From Nemertoderma westbladi (Eukaryota; Xenacoelomorpha; Nemertodermatida; Nemertodermatidae): DNA of 64,000 bases. The stretch is taken from NCBI GenBank assembly GCA_032718475.1, contig JAUCBJ010003340.1, positions 1 through 64,000 on the forward strand. Direction: 5' to 3'. Below the pieces are notes generated by a model. That model saw only the letters and a list, made by a program, of their open reading frames with translations, was not told where the DNA came from and did not search any database. The first letter of the stretch is position 1, and every line of letters starts with the position of its first letter. Of this stretch, positions 11,259-22,680 are shown one piece after another. A program made the position numbers and the translations under genes.

Positions 11259-12505
11259 GCTGCCAAAATATATAACAAAATGATTCTATATAGAAATAGA
11301 CCTCAAATAGAGAAACAACTGTGTGAGAACCAAAACGGGATTCAACCAAGTAGATCAACAATAGTTCAGAAACTTGCGCCACGGAGACTGATTGAGGGAA
11401 TTAAGTCAAAGAATATCCCCGCTGTCCTGACTTTTGTGGATTTCAAGAAAGCATTCCACTCCATCCATAGAGGTAAAATGCTGGTAATCGTAAGGGCTTA
11501 TGGAATACCAGAGGTAATTGGATAATTATATTATGACATAGAAGCACAGGTATTCCCACCTGATGTTGAAACTGAGTTCTTCTCAATCCTGGCTGGCGTA
11601 CTACAAGGTGACACATTAGCACCATTACTATTTGTAATTGTGCTGGATTACGCAATGAGGACGGCCACAAAGGGTGAAGATCTGGGATTCACACTACAAG
11701 AACACAGATGTAGTAGATATCCGGCAACTACAGTCACAGACACCGACTCTCCGGGTAACATTGCCCTGCTCTCTAATACGCTAGCAAATGCACAGCTTCA
11801 ATTGAATGAAGTGGAAAGGGCTGCTAAGGAGGTTGGATTGCATATATAAATGCTACCAGGACCGAATTCATGACTTTTAATGTTAATGGAAATTTGACAA
11901 AAATTGATAATAATCAACTAAGGAAGGTTGACGACTTCCAGGCCTTGGATCATGGATAGAGAGTAACAAAAAAGAAATAGAAGTTAGGAAAGCAAAGGCA
12001 TGGGTAGCTCTATCAAAAATGGATACCATCTGGAAATCAAATCTCCCCAGGCACCTGAAGACTAAGTTCTTTCGAGCCTCAGTGGAAAGTGTACATTTAT
12101 ACGGGGGTGAGACCTGGACACTGACGAAATCACTTGAACACTGAATTGATGGTTGCTAAACAAGACTACTAAGGGCAGCCCTAAACATCAGCTGGAGACA
12201 ACACATGAACAACACCATGCCCTATGGTACTATACCACCTGTATCAACGACCCTCTGTGAACGCAAATTAAGATTCAGTGGGCACTGCTGGAGAAGTAAT
12301 GACAAGGTCATACCAGATCTACATTTCTGGCAACCAACACATGGAAAGCATACCCATGGACATTCGCATAACGTTATAGACCACCTTGAAAGGGATACTG
12401 AACTTAAAAGAAACGAAATTGCAACAACTATGGAGAATCGGGAAGCCTGGAAGGATCACATCTCCGCTGTCCGAGTTCGCTCGACCTAGTAGTAGTAGTA
12501 GTAGT

Positions 12506-12859
12506 AAGGATAGTGGTCTTTCCTTAGCAAGGATCTGTTAAATACACGTTAAAGTTGTGATTGAAATTGACAGGTAAACTCTCCAATAAATGTATACACA
12601 GAACTTTATGCCACTAAGAGTTTTTATTGGATATAATAATTCCCTGGTTGATGTATGTAAGCCAAGCATAATAGGAATGGGCAAGCTAATAAGAGTGAGG
12701 CTCTCCCATTGTGTGGAGATAATTGGGAGAGAATTTAATACATTAATTTTATACAACTGTGGATGGGATATCATGCCATCAAATGTGGCGTAATGTAAAG
12801 AATTATGTCAGCCTTGTAGAAACTCAGATTCAAAAGAGCAGAACGCGAGTGTAATGAAC
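12506..12859. other. Short intergenic stretch
   Basis: No coding or repeat signal recognised between the (TAG)n tail of the RTE LINE and the coiled-coil remnant that follows. Confidence 0.4.
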
Positions 12860-13400
12860 CCAGTTGTTAATGGTGGTGTTGGTATGGAGACATGGGCTTC
12901 CTGGCTACAACTAAACTCCATGCTTGATAGTAAATTCGATCAAAAACTTTAAGTCTTGTTGGGGCAAAAATAGACTGCTAATGAAAAACGTGTATCTGAC
13001 CTAGAAGCAGCCCAAACCGTCTTAACTGATAAACTAGAGAGAGTAACTGCCTACAACAAAGTAAAGATCAATGCTCTGGAAACCTCTAATAAAGAACTTT
13101 TGAAGGAACTCCAGAACATGCGCGGCGAAAACACAGAAACAATTCGAAGCAGCACCACAAACTTCGTATCACTATATTGGTTATTGCCAAGCTGTCATCT
13201 TTCCCAATAGCGGTGTGGAGTTGGGAACCGTCCCCACCCTTACTGACATACCACCACGAACAACACTGTGTTTGTAAGACTCAGGGTACAGGCAGTAGCA
13301 TTAAGGACGAGCTCAGTATCGATAGGCTTGCGGTACCACGCAGCCGAAACTGTGTGACTCCTACATGTCACAACCAAATCAAGAAAGGGTAAGCGGCCTC
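12860..13400 (+). pseudogene. Possible LINE ORF1 remnant with coiled coil
   Basis: Between 12975 and 13145 one frame reads NEKRVSDLEAAQTVLTDKLE and on to ETSNKELLKELQNMRG, a heptad-like, Glu/Lys/Leu-rich segment of the kind seen in LINE ORF1 proteins. Upstream W-A-S-W-L-Q-L-N-S-M is also readable. Stops interrupt it, and the sequence after 13160 shifts frame. The family is not certain; proximity to the LINE 3' end at 13434 suggests but does not prove one element. Confidence 0.4.
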
Positions 13401-13433
13401 AAGTGTAAAGAGTAAGTTATTCAAGAGTTCAGA

Positions 13434-13968
13434 TTGGGACGCAGGGCATTGAACTCATTATACTACGGGCTTCCAAAGAACTTAATACAGAAGCTACAAA
13501 GGGTTCAGAACTCAGCAGTTCGTTTAATAATGGGCATCAGGAAACGTGATAGACTGCACATAACACCGTTTCTAAACTCCCTGCACTGGTTGAAAGTTTC
13601 TTCTAGGATCGAGTTTAAAATTGCGCTTCTGACCTTTAAATGTATGAATGGTCTTGGTCCGAGTTACTTAGTAGATCTGCTCGAACCATATTCATCACAA
13701 CGCAACGTGATCTGAGATCTACAAATGGTGGCCTTCTCACAGTGCCGACCAGACGTTTGGTATTCTATGGGAGAATATCATTCTCATTTGCAGCTCCAAC
13801 AATACGGAATAATCTTCCAGACTATATAGAAATTTAATTATCAATTAATTAACAATTAATTATCTGATTTTATTTAAAAAATTTGTGTACATATAAATTC
13901 GTATAAACTTGTATATAGTATATTATGACCGCCTCTGATCATCACTCTAAGTGGCACTATATAAATCA

Positions 13969-14000
<32 letters not shown>
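13434..14000 (+). pseudogene. CR1-like LINE, 5'-truncated 3' end with (ATT)n tail
   Basis: Reads as the C-terminal domain of a LINE ORF2: LQRVQNSAVRLIMG, then ITPFLNSLHWLKVSSRIEFK, then LLTFKCMNGLGPSYL, and after one frameshift near 13710 the block VPTRRLVFYGRISFSFAAPT and NNLP. The equivalent domain occurs on the minus strand at 45821-46399. A (ATT)n run at 13973-14000 is the 3' tail typical of such elements. No catalytic domain remains. Confidence 0.8.
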
Positions 14001-14002
<2 letters not shown>

Positions 14003-14004
14003 TC

Positions 14005-14515
14005 TCTCAACTTCACAGTGGGTCGTTACAACTCGACGTTGTAAGTCTATTCACTAACGTCCCGTTGAGAGAGGCGGTGCAGCTCACCAACATCGTGCAC
14101 ATGGACATGGCCTTGCTATTTTGGTTTGTTTTCACAACATCCAAACTGCGCCAATCGCTCCCATCTCTGAAACACCCTGTCCCAGATATTCTTGCTTCTA
14201 ACGTCGTTTATTCATTCTCTTGTCCCTCTTGTAAGGGGGGAATATGTTGGACACTATATCCAACACCTGTTTGAACACGTTAGACAGCACCAGGATGTGA
14301 CTGCAAAGGATGGTGGTGAACAGTATTGAACAAGGCAAGACTACACAACCACATCATGACACACCGTGGCGAGCCCAACACATGTTGGCTGAGCGCTGGC
14401 GCGAGCTACTTAAAAATTTCAAAGTTTTTGAACGGCGTCCATTGTTGCTGTTCTGCAAAAGCTTGAAATTTTCGCACGCACCGGGCCATTATCAACAAGC
14501 AGAAACGTGATTGGC
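14005..14515 (+). pseudogene. Penelope-like element remnant, internally deleted
   Basis: At 14035-14090 the frame reads LDVVSLFTNVPLREAVQL, matching the first palm motif (DVVSLFTNVP) of Penelope-like reverse transcriptases. At 14180-14260 it reads VPDILASNVVYSFSCPSC followed in other frames by GGEYVGH-like and HVRQHQ-like residues, the start of the GIY-YIG endonuclease. The rest of the reverse transcriptase between them is deleted. Frameshifted throughout. A second, minus-strand copy of the endonuclease region lies at 49758-50132. Confidence 0.7.
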
Positions 14516-14551
14516 GCTAGTTTGTATTGCTGCTTCCCAGTGGATGGTTAC

Positions 14552-15220
14552 CAGGGACTGTGATCGAATCGAAATCGAATCGAATCGGACGAATTTCACT
14601 GGGTCGAAATCGAATTGAATCGAAGGCTATTTTTTCAGAAATCGAATCGAATCGAAAAATGCCGAAATCGAATCGAAAATCGAAAGAAAATATTCGATTC
14701 GAATCGACTTTCCAAACTACATAAACCAATATTGGATATTGAATCCCTTTTTGGTGTATGCCATACACACTAAAGTTGAAATAACTTTTGTGTGTGTCAA
14801 TGGATTTTGCTCAAATTACGTGTAAACCGTTTCTACTTCGATGCTCATTCAATACATGTAATAAAATGTAAAATAATAAATAAAATAAAAATTCGCTGGG
14901 AAAAAAAAAGTAAAATCAATGCAATCCTATGGGTTAATTATTTCTATGGGAAAAAAGTAGGGCCTACTCCTTTTCCGTTGATTTTGGGGTATATATTCGA
15001 GCGAAAAAGTAACAATATAAAATTAAAATTGAAAATGTATATTTAATGACAAATAATTAAGTTCATTTGAAAGGTCGAATAATCGAATCGAAAGTCGAAA
15101 TTTTTTACCCGAGTCGAATCGAATCGAAATTGTGCTGAATCGAATCTAAATCGAATCGAAAAATATATGGGAAGTCGAAGACGAAAAGTTGCTTTCGATT
15201 CGATTCGATACCAGTCCCTG
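14552..15220. mobile_element. hAT-type MITE built from TCGAAT-rich ends (669 bp)
   Basis: Ends are CAGGGACTG and CAGTCCCTG, flanked by ATGGTTAC (14544-14551) and ATAGTTAC (15221-15228), an 8-bp duplication with one change. Both subterminal regions consist of repeated ATCGAATCGAA units (about 14560-14710 and 15075-15210) in inverted orientation, while the 350-bp centre is AT-rich and unrelated. No coding capacity. Repeated subterminal motifs in hAT elements commonly serve as transposase-binding sites. Confidence 0.8.
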
Positions 15221-15228
15221 ATAGTTAC

Positions 15229-15735
15229 TGGTATCTCTATGTTTCATTCCCCATTCCTTCTCCCTTTGGGACTTCACACTCTTGATGTCATCTCTTGGCT
15301 TGGCCTCATGAGAATGCCTTCCTTTGTGAGACGTAATAGTCAAATTATTTGAGATAGTCAAATAATTTTCTAAAATAATAATCCTTATTTCATATAACTA
15401 TGCAGCTAGGAAATTATTAAGATATACATTTTTTATGATACAAAAAAATTAAAAAAAATTACAAAACATTTTCGTATCATATCGCAATTTCTTAAAATGA
15501 TATTAATATCACATTGTTTCTTTTTTTATACCTTCAAAAATCAGCATATATGCAAAATAACGTTCATCCATCATTACAGCGGTTACACATTATATATGAA
15601 AAATTGATTCTCATTAAAATTTATTAATTCAAGAAAACAATTTACCAAAAATAAACGCCACAATTTACTAAAAAGTCACCAAAAGGTGAGCATCTAACTT
15701 CATTAATCCAGCGAAATTTTTTCAACTACCACTAC
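15229..15735. other. AT-rich stretch without recognised features
   Basis: Poly(A/T)-rich sequence between the hAT-type MITE and the next LINE remnant. No ORF or terminal repeat recognised. Confidence 0.4.
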
Positions 15736-15739
15736 CGTG

Positions 15740-17275
15740 GTAAATACAGCTACTGCAAAGCCATACCGTTTCCGCTACCACTACCACAAAAATTTACTAC
15801 CGTACGATCCCTGTTTAGAAAGTGGCTCAGTGGAGATATTCAAGCACTATGGGAAGACACATTCTCGAACTTCCCTGCCGACTCACGGAAATCTAAACGT
15901 ACCAAGCAACCTTCACCGGAATCCATCAGGGAGGCCAATGCACGATGTGCCGCTGTGATGCTGGCAGACAGACAATACCGAAAGGCAGTTCTAGCTCTTC
16001 TCTCTGAGGGGATGGCTGAGCTCTCCCAGGAAACACTATCGGAGATGCTCTCCAAACACCCACAACGCCCACCCCCACCCCTTCCAACGGTTCCTGTTCC
16101 ACCCCCTGCCTCCATCACTCCTGTGGCCATCATCAAGGCTATTAAGACCTTCCCACCCGGTTCTGCTTCCGTAATCCTAAACCCCCTCCAAGTCGGGGTT
16201 GGGACCCCAATCGGTTGTGAGGCTATCATCAGATCTGTTTCAACCACGCTTGAAGACACCTTTATCCCTGCAGACAACAAATGGGTTTGCTCATTGACTT
16301 TACCAATGCCTTCAATTCCATCGACCGATCCCGTATGTTTTCCGAAATCCGATGCATATGCCATCTATATCTGCATGGATGGAAGCCTGCTACAGCACAC
16401 AGGGGATTCTCTGGATTGGTGACAATTACATCCTAAGTTGTGGCGTTCAGCAGGGCGACCCCCTTGGCCCTCTAGGGTTCGCCATAACGGAACACCCCAT
16501 AATCTGTAGGATAAAGGAGGTAGTCCCAAACCTCCTCATCAATGCCTGGTACCTTGATGATGGCCCCCTTTGTGGCTTTCCCGAAGACCTTGATAAGGCC
16601 CTGAATACCCTAGAAGAAGAGTGGTTTACATATGGCATTCAATTAAACCACTCCAAGTCCCAACTCTTCATCCCAGAATTGACCACTATGCCATTCAACC
16701 CCCTTCCTCACACCATCCCTGTTATCACAGAGGGCCTCACACTTCTCGGTTCTCTAATTGGTCCCCAGTCATACTGCGAACAGATGCTCTTATCCAGGAT
16801 TGTAACAAGTCAAGACAATCATTGAGCATCTTCCAGACCTCCAGGACGCACAGATGGAGACCACCTTGCTCTGTTCATGCTTGTCACAACTCAGAACTTT
16901 TTGACCTAGATATGCGGGATGCCCTGTCAGACTTAGTTGGGGTCTCTCTCTCAGATTGATCCTACAGCAAGGCTTGTCTGCCTACCTCCATGGGTGGTCT
17001 TGGTCTGCGCAAAGCTATCGACCATGGTCCTGCAGCATACTTGGCTTCTGTTTGCCAGTCGGAGGCTCTTGTATCACAAATCCTCCACCATAGCCCACTT
17101 AACAACCACATAGTCCCATCCCTCCAGTCTCTGGTGCAATCTGCAAATGAACCCCAATGGACCACCCTCGATGCTCTCCCAAGCCCAGTTACTCAATGGA
17201 AGCTATCCAATGCTATTGACCTGAAACTCCATGAGCAGCTACTGTCCTCCGCACCAGACAATAAACTATAGAAAT
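15740..17275 (+). pseudogene. Non-LTR reverse transcriptase remnant (second LINE family)
   Basis: The frame at 16420-16650 reads GVQQGDPLGPLGFA, then NAWYLDDGPLCGFPEDLDKA and LNHSKSQLFIP: the QGDPLGP turn, the palm motif with YLDD in place of YADD, and the following primer-grip region. At 16985-17270 the C-terminal part reads GGLGLRKAIDHGPAAYLASV. Upstream at 15955-16130 is a Pro-rich stretch ahead of the finger region. Multiple frameshifts make it inactive. Family not assigned beyond non-LTR. Confidence 0.75.
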
Positions 17276-17520
17276 GGCTTGATAAATAATTATATCAATC
17301 TCTTATTTGTGTCGATTAATCATTTATTGTTAAATACAATGTTAAATTAATTTCAAAAAAATTACGTCCATTGACCAAATTGCAGTAAATGAAAATTTAT
17401 AGAACTCTCCCCATATCAAATTATCAAATTGTTGTAAAAAAATCACTTGATGGCATGGCCTTGTATAAAGTACGCCTTGGGTGCAACCATGACCTACTAT
17501 AACTGTTATAGTAGGTCATG
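17276..17520. other. Intergenic, AT-rich
   Basis: No gene. The last 60 bases include TACGCCTTGG, resembling the end of the small palindromic insertion at 51293-51362. Confidence 0.35.
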
Positions 17521-17527
17521 GTGCAAC
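17481..17527. repeat. 33-bp perfect palindrome flanked by 7-bp direct repeats
   Basis: Positions 17488-17503 (CATGACCTACTATAAC) and 17505-17520 (GTTATAGTAGGTCATG) are exact inverted copies separated by one base. The hairpin is bracketed by GTGCAAC at 17481-17487 and 17521-17527. The homologous MITE at 2526-3815 has a single GTGCAAC at the corresponding place (complement near 2896-2906) and no hairpin, so the palindrome was inserted here with duplication of seven bases. Confidence 0.8.
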
Positions 17528-17996
17528 TCGTATATATTCCATCGAAACCACAATCCCAAAAAACCCTATTGAGCAAAAAATAGGTTCAAACAATAAATTT
17601 ACAAAATTTACATATTTCACAATTTGGTGCTGGCACCAAAATTTGGCACTCGCCGAAAAAAACAAGTTTGAAATTTCTAAATTAATTTTTATGAATTCCA
17701 TATAATTGTAGACATCAAAAAACCGGTGTAAATCAAAAATAGAGATGTTTCAAATCATATTTCATGAAATGTAAAAAAAGTCTCAAAAAAAGTGCCAAAA
17801 TTAGGGTTAAAAAATGGTGCTATAACTCGAAAACTTCCCAATATTTTTAAAAACAGTTTTCACTATTAAGAAGACAATAAATTTTTAAGAAAAGTCATAA
17901 AATTTCAGATTTCCAACAGCGTTTGTTTCAGAGTTATAACAAAAAAAACCACGTAGAGTCATATTGACCCCCCCCCCCTCCCCGTGTTTAATAGGG
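17521..17996 (-). mobile_element. piggyBac-type MITE, copy 2, truncated
   Basis: The minus strand follows the left half of the MITE at 2526-3815: TAATAGGG then TTAA (17997-18000) at the outer end, the C-run at about 17968-17983, and the block TTTGGTGCCAGCACCAAATT near 17620-17650. The other terminus is missing; homology fades around 17476-17530 where a small palindrome has been inserted. No coding capacity. Confidence 0.7.
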
Positions 17997-18149
17997 TTAA
18001 GACTCAAAGCTATATTATATTTCAGTTCCTTGCCTCCTATTTGCATCATCTGACAGTCAGTAATATGATTTTAAAAATAATTGCCTGAAATCAGTGAGAA
18101 TCACAGTGCTTGTCTCCCCTGGCACTGGTGCCATTGAACTGGAACCATT

Positions 18150-21100
18150 TTTTGGTCTGTTGAATTGCATTTATTCCAATTAAGGACTACTGAAGCAAGG
18201 AATCCAGAAATAAAGAAAATCTAGACTTCGCTAGTGAAGGCCATGTTATTTACTACTACTACTAGGTCGAGCGAACTCGGACAGTGGAAATGAGATCCTT
18301 CCAGGCTTCCCGATTCTCCATAGTTGTCGCAATTTCGTTTCTCCCAAGTTCAGTATCCCTTTCAAGTTGATCTATATATGTTATGGCAGGTCGTCCACGA
18401 CTAAGCTTTCCATGAGTTGGTTGCCAGAGAAGTAGATCTGGTATGACCTCGTCTTTACTTCGCCAGCAGTGCCCACTGAATCTTAATCTGCGTTCACGGA
18501 GGGTGGTTGATACAGGTGGTATTGTACCATAAAGCTCGGCGTTTTTCATGTGTTGTCTCCAGCTGATGTTTAGGGCTGCCCTTAGTAGTCTTGTGTAGCA
18601 ACCATCAATTCGTTGTTCAAGTGATTTAGTCAGTGTCCAGGTCTCACCCCCATATAAAAATACACTTTCCACTGTGGCTCGAAAGAACTTAGTCTTCAGG
18701 TGCCTGGAGAGATCTGATTTCCAGATGGTATCCATTTTTGATAGAGCTACCCAAGCCTTTGCTTTCCTAACTTCTATGTCCTTTTTGCTACTCTCTATCC
18801 ATGATCCAAGGTACTGGAAGTCATCGACCTTCCTTAGTTGATTATTATCAATGGTTGTCAAGTTTCCATCAACATTAAAGGTCATGAATTCGGTCTTGGT
18901 AGAATTTATATACAATCCAACCTCCTTAGCAGCCCTCTCCACTTTATTTAGTAGAAGCTGTGCATCTGCTAGCGTATTAGAGAGCAGGGCGATGTCATCC
19001 GCAAAGTCGGTGTCTGTGACTGTAGTTGCCGGATATCTACTACTTCTGCGTTCTTGAAGTGTGAATCCCAGATCTTCACCCTTTGTGGCCGTCCTCATTG
19101 CGTAATCCAGCACAATTACAAATAGTAATGGTGCTAATGTGTCACCTTGCAGTACGCCAGCCAGGATTGAGAAAAACTCAGTTTCACCATCTGGTGAGAG
19201 TACCTGCGCTTCTGTGTCACAATATAACAATCCAATGCCAGCAACAATTACTTCTGGTATTCCATAAGCTCTTAGGATTTCAAACTTTTACCTCTATGGA
19301 TGGAGTCGAATGCCTTCTTGAAGTCCACAAAAGTCATGACTGCGAGGAGATTCTTTGACTTAATTCCTTCAATCAGTCTCCGTAGTGCAAGTATCTGAGC
19401 TATTGTTGATCTACTTGGTCGAAATCCGTTTTGGCTCTTACGCAGTAGTTTCTCTATGTGAGGCCTAATCCAATATAAAATCATTTTATTGTATATTTTG
19501 GCAGCTACCACAAGCAGACAGATCCCACGATAGCTTGTTGGTATGCCGAGGTCTCCTTTCTTGGGGAGAGGCTTTAGTTGACCTTTAGTCCAAATTGGTG
19601 GTGGCTTTTCCCCTTTTAACATCCGGTTGCAAACATTCAATAATGGTCTATTTAGCACTCCGGTTTTCCATACCTCCGCTGGGATTTCATCTAATCCACT
19701 CGCTTTATTATTGGACATGCTTTTAATGCTTCTTTGGAGTTCGGCAGGTGTGAAGTCCCCTGTTTCTATAGGTAGTGTCTTGTCATATATTTTCATTGTA
19801 GGGCTGACCTCGATGTTTGGTGGCTGCCCAAGCAAGTTGCTGAAATGATTTTTCCACTTCCCAACACGTTCTTCAGGACTATCGGCTTTGAGGCGCCCCT
19901 TTGCACAACTTTTCCGACCAGATACATCATTTACAGTTTGCCAGGTAAGTCTTGATTGTTGCTGTATGTGAGCAGTTGTAATTGCTTCAGTTTTATCCTG
20001 TATGTACTTTTCCTGGCTGATGTTGTAGGCCAATTTAAGATCGTCCTTAGCTTTCTCAACCTTGGTAATGTTTTCGGTTGTTGGTTGTTCGATTTTAACT
20101 TTGTAGGCTATCTTAAGATCCTCTCTCTTACAAGTAACCTCAGAGTTTTGCCATGGCACATACTGTTTTCGTTTAGGTTTCTGGGGGATATGCCTCTTAG
20201 CTGTTTCCTTGTGGGCTGTTATTATATTCTGGTATATTGAATCGGTGGATTGGTCTTCATCCATTGACTGAAGTGTTATTTTTTTATTTATGTTATTTAT
20301 GTTACCGGTAAACAGTTGAACTGATAAACTTACTCATCCTGGGGTAAAAAAAACTATAGAGAATCTATTTTTGGTATTAGTTTTTCAATTAAATGTTGCT
20401 TTCATGTATTGTTTTCTATATTTTAATGTTTCATAATAATGTAGACTAGCTGTAGGCCCGCCCTATCATACAGGTATAGGCTGATAGGCCAAGTTCTGTA
20501 GTTCAGGTAATCCACTGATGCATGCAGAGTAGCACGTACTGACAAGGCGACGATGTAGTCAGTAATAGTTATATTTCGCCATACAACCATTTACCAGAAC
20601 GAGACTACTGGATTGCTGCATTGCCAATGCGACTCCGCGAAGACTGGATGATGGTTTGCCTTTCATCTAAGGGAAGAATGCAGTCATCTGTGTATCACCC
20701 ACATGGATTTCCCGGAGATGTTCCGCACATCAAGGTGGCCGATGGGTCGTTGTGACCAACTGTTCCATCAAATTAATTTCCCGAGTACCAGCATCCTGTA
20801 TAGCATAGGCCTACCGCGAGCACCTTCGACGCCACCCCAAACTCCGCCTGTCGAACTATCAAAGCATGACTAGCTCTCGAAGGACTTATCTGGTAGATGG
20901 GTTCGTTGAACTTGATACTGGGATCGACTCCTGCATTCACGTTCTGCCATGGACGTTTTTATTATACCCTTGAGATGGTAACTCTTCGTTTTCTATGAGG
21001 AAAAATACATCGGTCCTGTAAACATTTGCTTGAAGGCACTACTATGTTCCGATATTTATATTTCCGCAGACGATTCCAATGGTGATCGCCTGTCATTGCA

Positions 21101-21770
21101 TCACTGTCTGGGACCAAATAACCAACATTGTGACAATGGTGAAAAGAGTCACAGATCCCCGAAACGCTATTGGGTACCTCCAGAAGGCCCAAGAACTTAT
21201 TTTGAAAGTCATTTACTCTGGGAATTCGAAACACGTAACTTGAAATTAACACGAAATTCGTAACTTGAACTACATTGTTCGAAGACATACTCCAAGTTTA
21301 TATATATGATTGCAATACAAGGTTATCCTTTAAGTTACCGTACCGGATTCTGTGGACTATTGCAATATTGCCTTTAGAATGCGCTCATTAAAAGAGGCTC
21401 CAGACTGTTACAAGCGATCTTCTAGTTCAAATAGCGCCAACTAAAGTTCTGAGTAAAACCAAAACACCATCCATATAAAGATGTCAGGTTGCGCCCATCA
21501 AAAACGAGATGAAGGTTGTCCCTCAACTCATGGACCTTCGATGCAATAAAAATGCATCCCTCTCCGGGAAAACTAATACCAGAAATAGATTTCTCCATAA
21601 TTTTTTACCCCAGGATGTGTATGTTTATCATTCAAACTGGTTACAAGTAACATAAACAACATGACCTTCGCTAGCGAAGCCTGGATTTACCATGTGCCAG
21701 TCTTTGCTTCAGTAGTCCTTGATTCCAATGTAAGCCACTTGGGAAAGATTCAAATCGATATTTTTTTTTA
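18150..21770. mobile_element. Long-TIR DNA element split by an RTE LINE
   Basis: Left arm pieces 18150-18252 and 20290-20390 together mirror the right arm 21570-21770. Matching landmarks are GGACTACTGAAGCA with TGCTTCAGTAGTCC, CTTCGCTAGTGAAGG with CCTTCGCTAGCGAAG, TTATGTTAC with GTAACATAA, and CATCCTGGGGTAAAAA with TTTTTTACCCCAGGATG. The LINE at 18253-20289 sits inside the left arm between copies of ATGTTATTTA. Without it the element is about 1.6 kb with arms near 200 bp. The interior (20400-21560) shows no transposase ORF. Exact outer termini and superfamily are not resolved. Confidence 0.65.
18253..20289 (-). pseudogene. RTE-like LINE ORF2, 5'-truncated, one visible frameshift
   Basis: On the minus strand 20264 down to 18262 encodes about 665 residues, broken once near 19285. 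In order: a linker rich in Lys and Gln, KASGLDEIPAEVWKTG, LKPLPKKGDLGIPTSYRGI, NGFRPSRSTIAQILALRRL, FVDFKKAFDSIHRGK, then after the frameshift GVLQGDTLAPLLF, the catalytic FADDIALL, GGETWTLTKSLEQR, and the terminal RLRFSGHCWRSKDEVIPD with REAWKDLI. The apurinic endonuclease domain is missing at the 5' end. The 3' end has the tail (TAG)4 on the minus strand at 18253-18264. Both ends abut ATGTTATTTA (18243-18252 and 20290-20299), a target-site duplication. This copy is less decayed than that at 8575-12500. Confidence 0.9.
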
Positions 21771-21839
21771 TGTCCTTCCTTACCTGCAATTAGATTGAAC
21801 ACTGACATTGAACAACGACTAATATGATTTTAGCAAAAA

Positions 21840-22310
21840 AAAAAGTACATCATGGATGGAATGTCACTTCATGGCATAGCATGAAATGGATGGCATGGCA
21901 TTATTTTATCGGCATGACATGGTATCACATTTGGAATGTAAAGGCATGTCAGATATGAACATTAGCCAATTATGCATTGTGTATGACAGTTGCGGAAAAT
22001 TATTGGTATTGACAGTTGAGAGGCATGAGGACATAAATTGCTGACAATGGGTAATATTTCCAGCTCTACCTTTTAACTTAGCCGGCATCGGAATGGTTAG
22101 AGCGCCAGACTTCAAACCTGGAGGTCACCAGTTCGATCCCATCTGGACGTCATTGCCGAATTTGCTAAGCTGTGACCAACGAAAATTATAATAGCATATT
22201 ATGGCACATATCATTATGATATAACACAAGACACATTATGATAATTCAGACCATGGCATTGCTGGCCATAGTATGGGATAGCATGGCAACCACTGTTAGG
22301 GTAGAACATA
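21840..22310. repeat. CATGGCAT-rich low-complexity stretch with a tRNA-like SINE fragment
   Basis: Scattered GGCATGGCAT-like units occur at 21870-21950 and 22240-22290. Between them, 22083-22155 resembles a tRNA-derived SINE head: TGGTTAGAGCGCC as box A and CCAGTTCGATCCC as box B, with CTTCAAACCTGG between. The anticodon arm is tRNA-like, but the acceptor stem does not pair well, so I call it a SINE fragment rather than a tRNA gene. Confidence 0.5.
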
Positions 22311-22314
22311 CTAC

Positions 22315-22680
22315 TACTACTAGGACCGGCATGCTGCATTGCAGCTGCATTTTCAAGAATGCTGTGCCAGCCTGTTGACAAAATGGCGCCGCCACAACTC
22401 CCTATCACCCATGACATTTGCTAAATGATCGGCATCTTCAAGGCCAGTGTCCTTTAAGATACATATCAAGAAAGTCATGAGGCTGCCAAAGCACAAGATT
22501 ATGCACTGGCTGGTCCTCATGACGAAAGCAATGCCCTGCAAAGCGGAGGCGGCTTTGTTCTAGTGCCAAGCTTGGGAGTACCAATGTTATATAGTGTCTG
22601 GTTTGAGATGTGTGCAATGTACTTGACACAGTGAACCCGGCGTAGCATTCTTGACACATTGAACTACTTTTGCGTTCTCT
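22315..22680 (-). pseudogene. RTE-like LINE 3' fragment (second subfamily)
   Basis: The minus strand encodes the C-terminal block LEQSRLRFAGHCFRHEDQP with VHNLVLWQPH and, after a frameshift, EDADHLANVMGDRELWRR. The 3' end is a (TAG)n tail at about 22311-22322. A close relative lies at 61205-61690. It is a dead-on-arrival 5'-truncated copy. Confidence 0.8.

Larger units (their letters stand above)
8575..12500 (+). pseudogene. RTE-like LINE ORF2, split by a hAT-type insertion
   Basis: Two parts, 8575-9073 and 11259-12500, align to the better copy on the minus strand at 18253-20289. Part one reads REKLSTDNAVMDAY, then has an internal deletion after DEDQST, then KASGLDEIPADVWKTG and LKPLPKKGDLGVP. 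Part two reads FVDFKKAFHSIHRGK, the GVLQGDTLAPL turn in another frame, and the C-terminus LRFSGHCWRSNDKVIPD. The catalytic ADD box reads DTDSPGNIALL, so it is lost. Several frameshifts are present. The 3' end after the stop has a (TAG)n tail at about 12486-12505, matching the other copy. The 8-bp duplication GCTGCCAA marks where the hAT-like element entered. Confidence 0.85.

Noticed and set aside
15840-16364. 174-codon minus frame, Gly/Ser-rich
   Set aside because: Antisense of the Pro-rich LINE remnant.
22083-22155. Possible selenocysteine-type tRNA (CTTCAAACC in the anticodon arm)
   Set aside because: Stem lengths and ends do not fit; more likely a SINE fragment.
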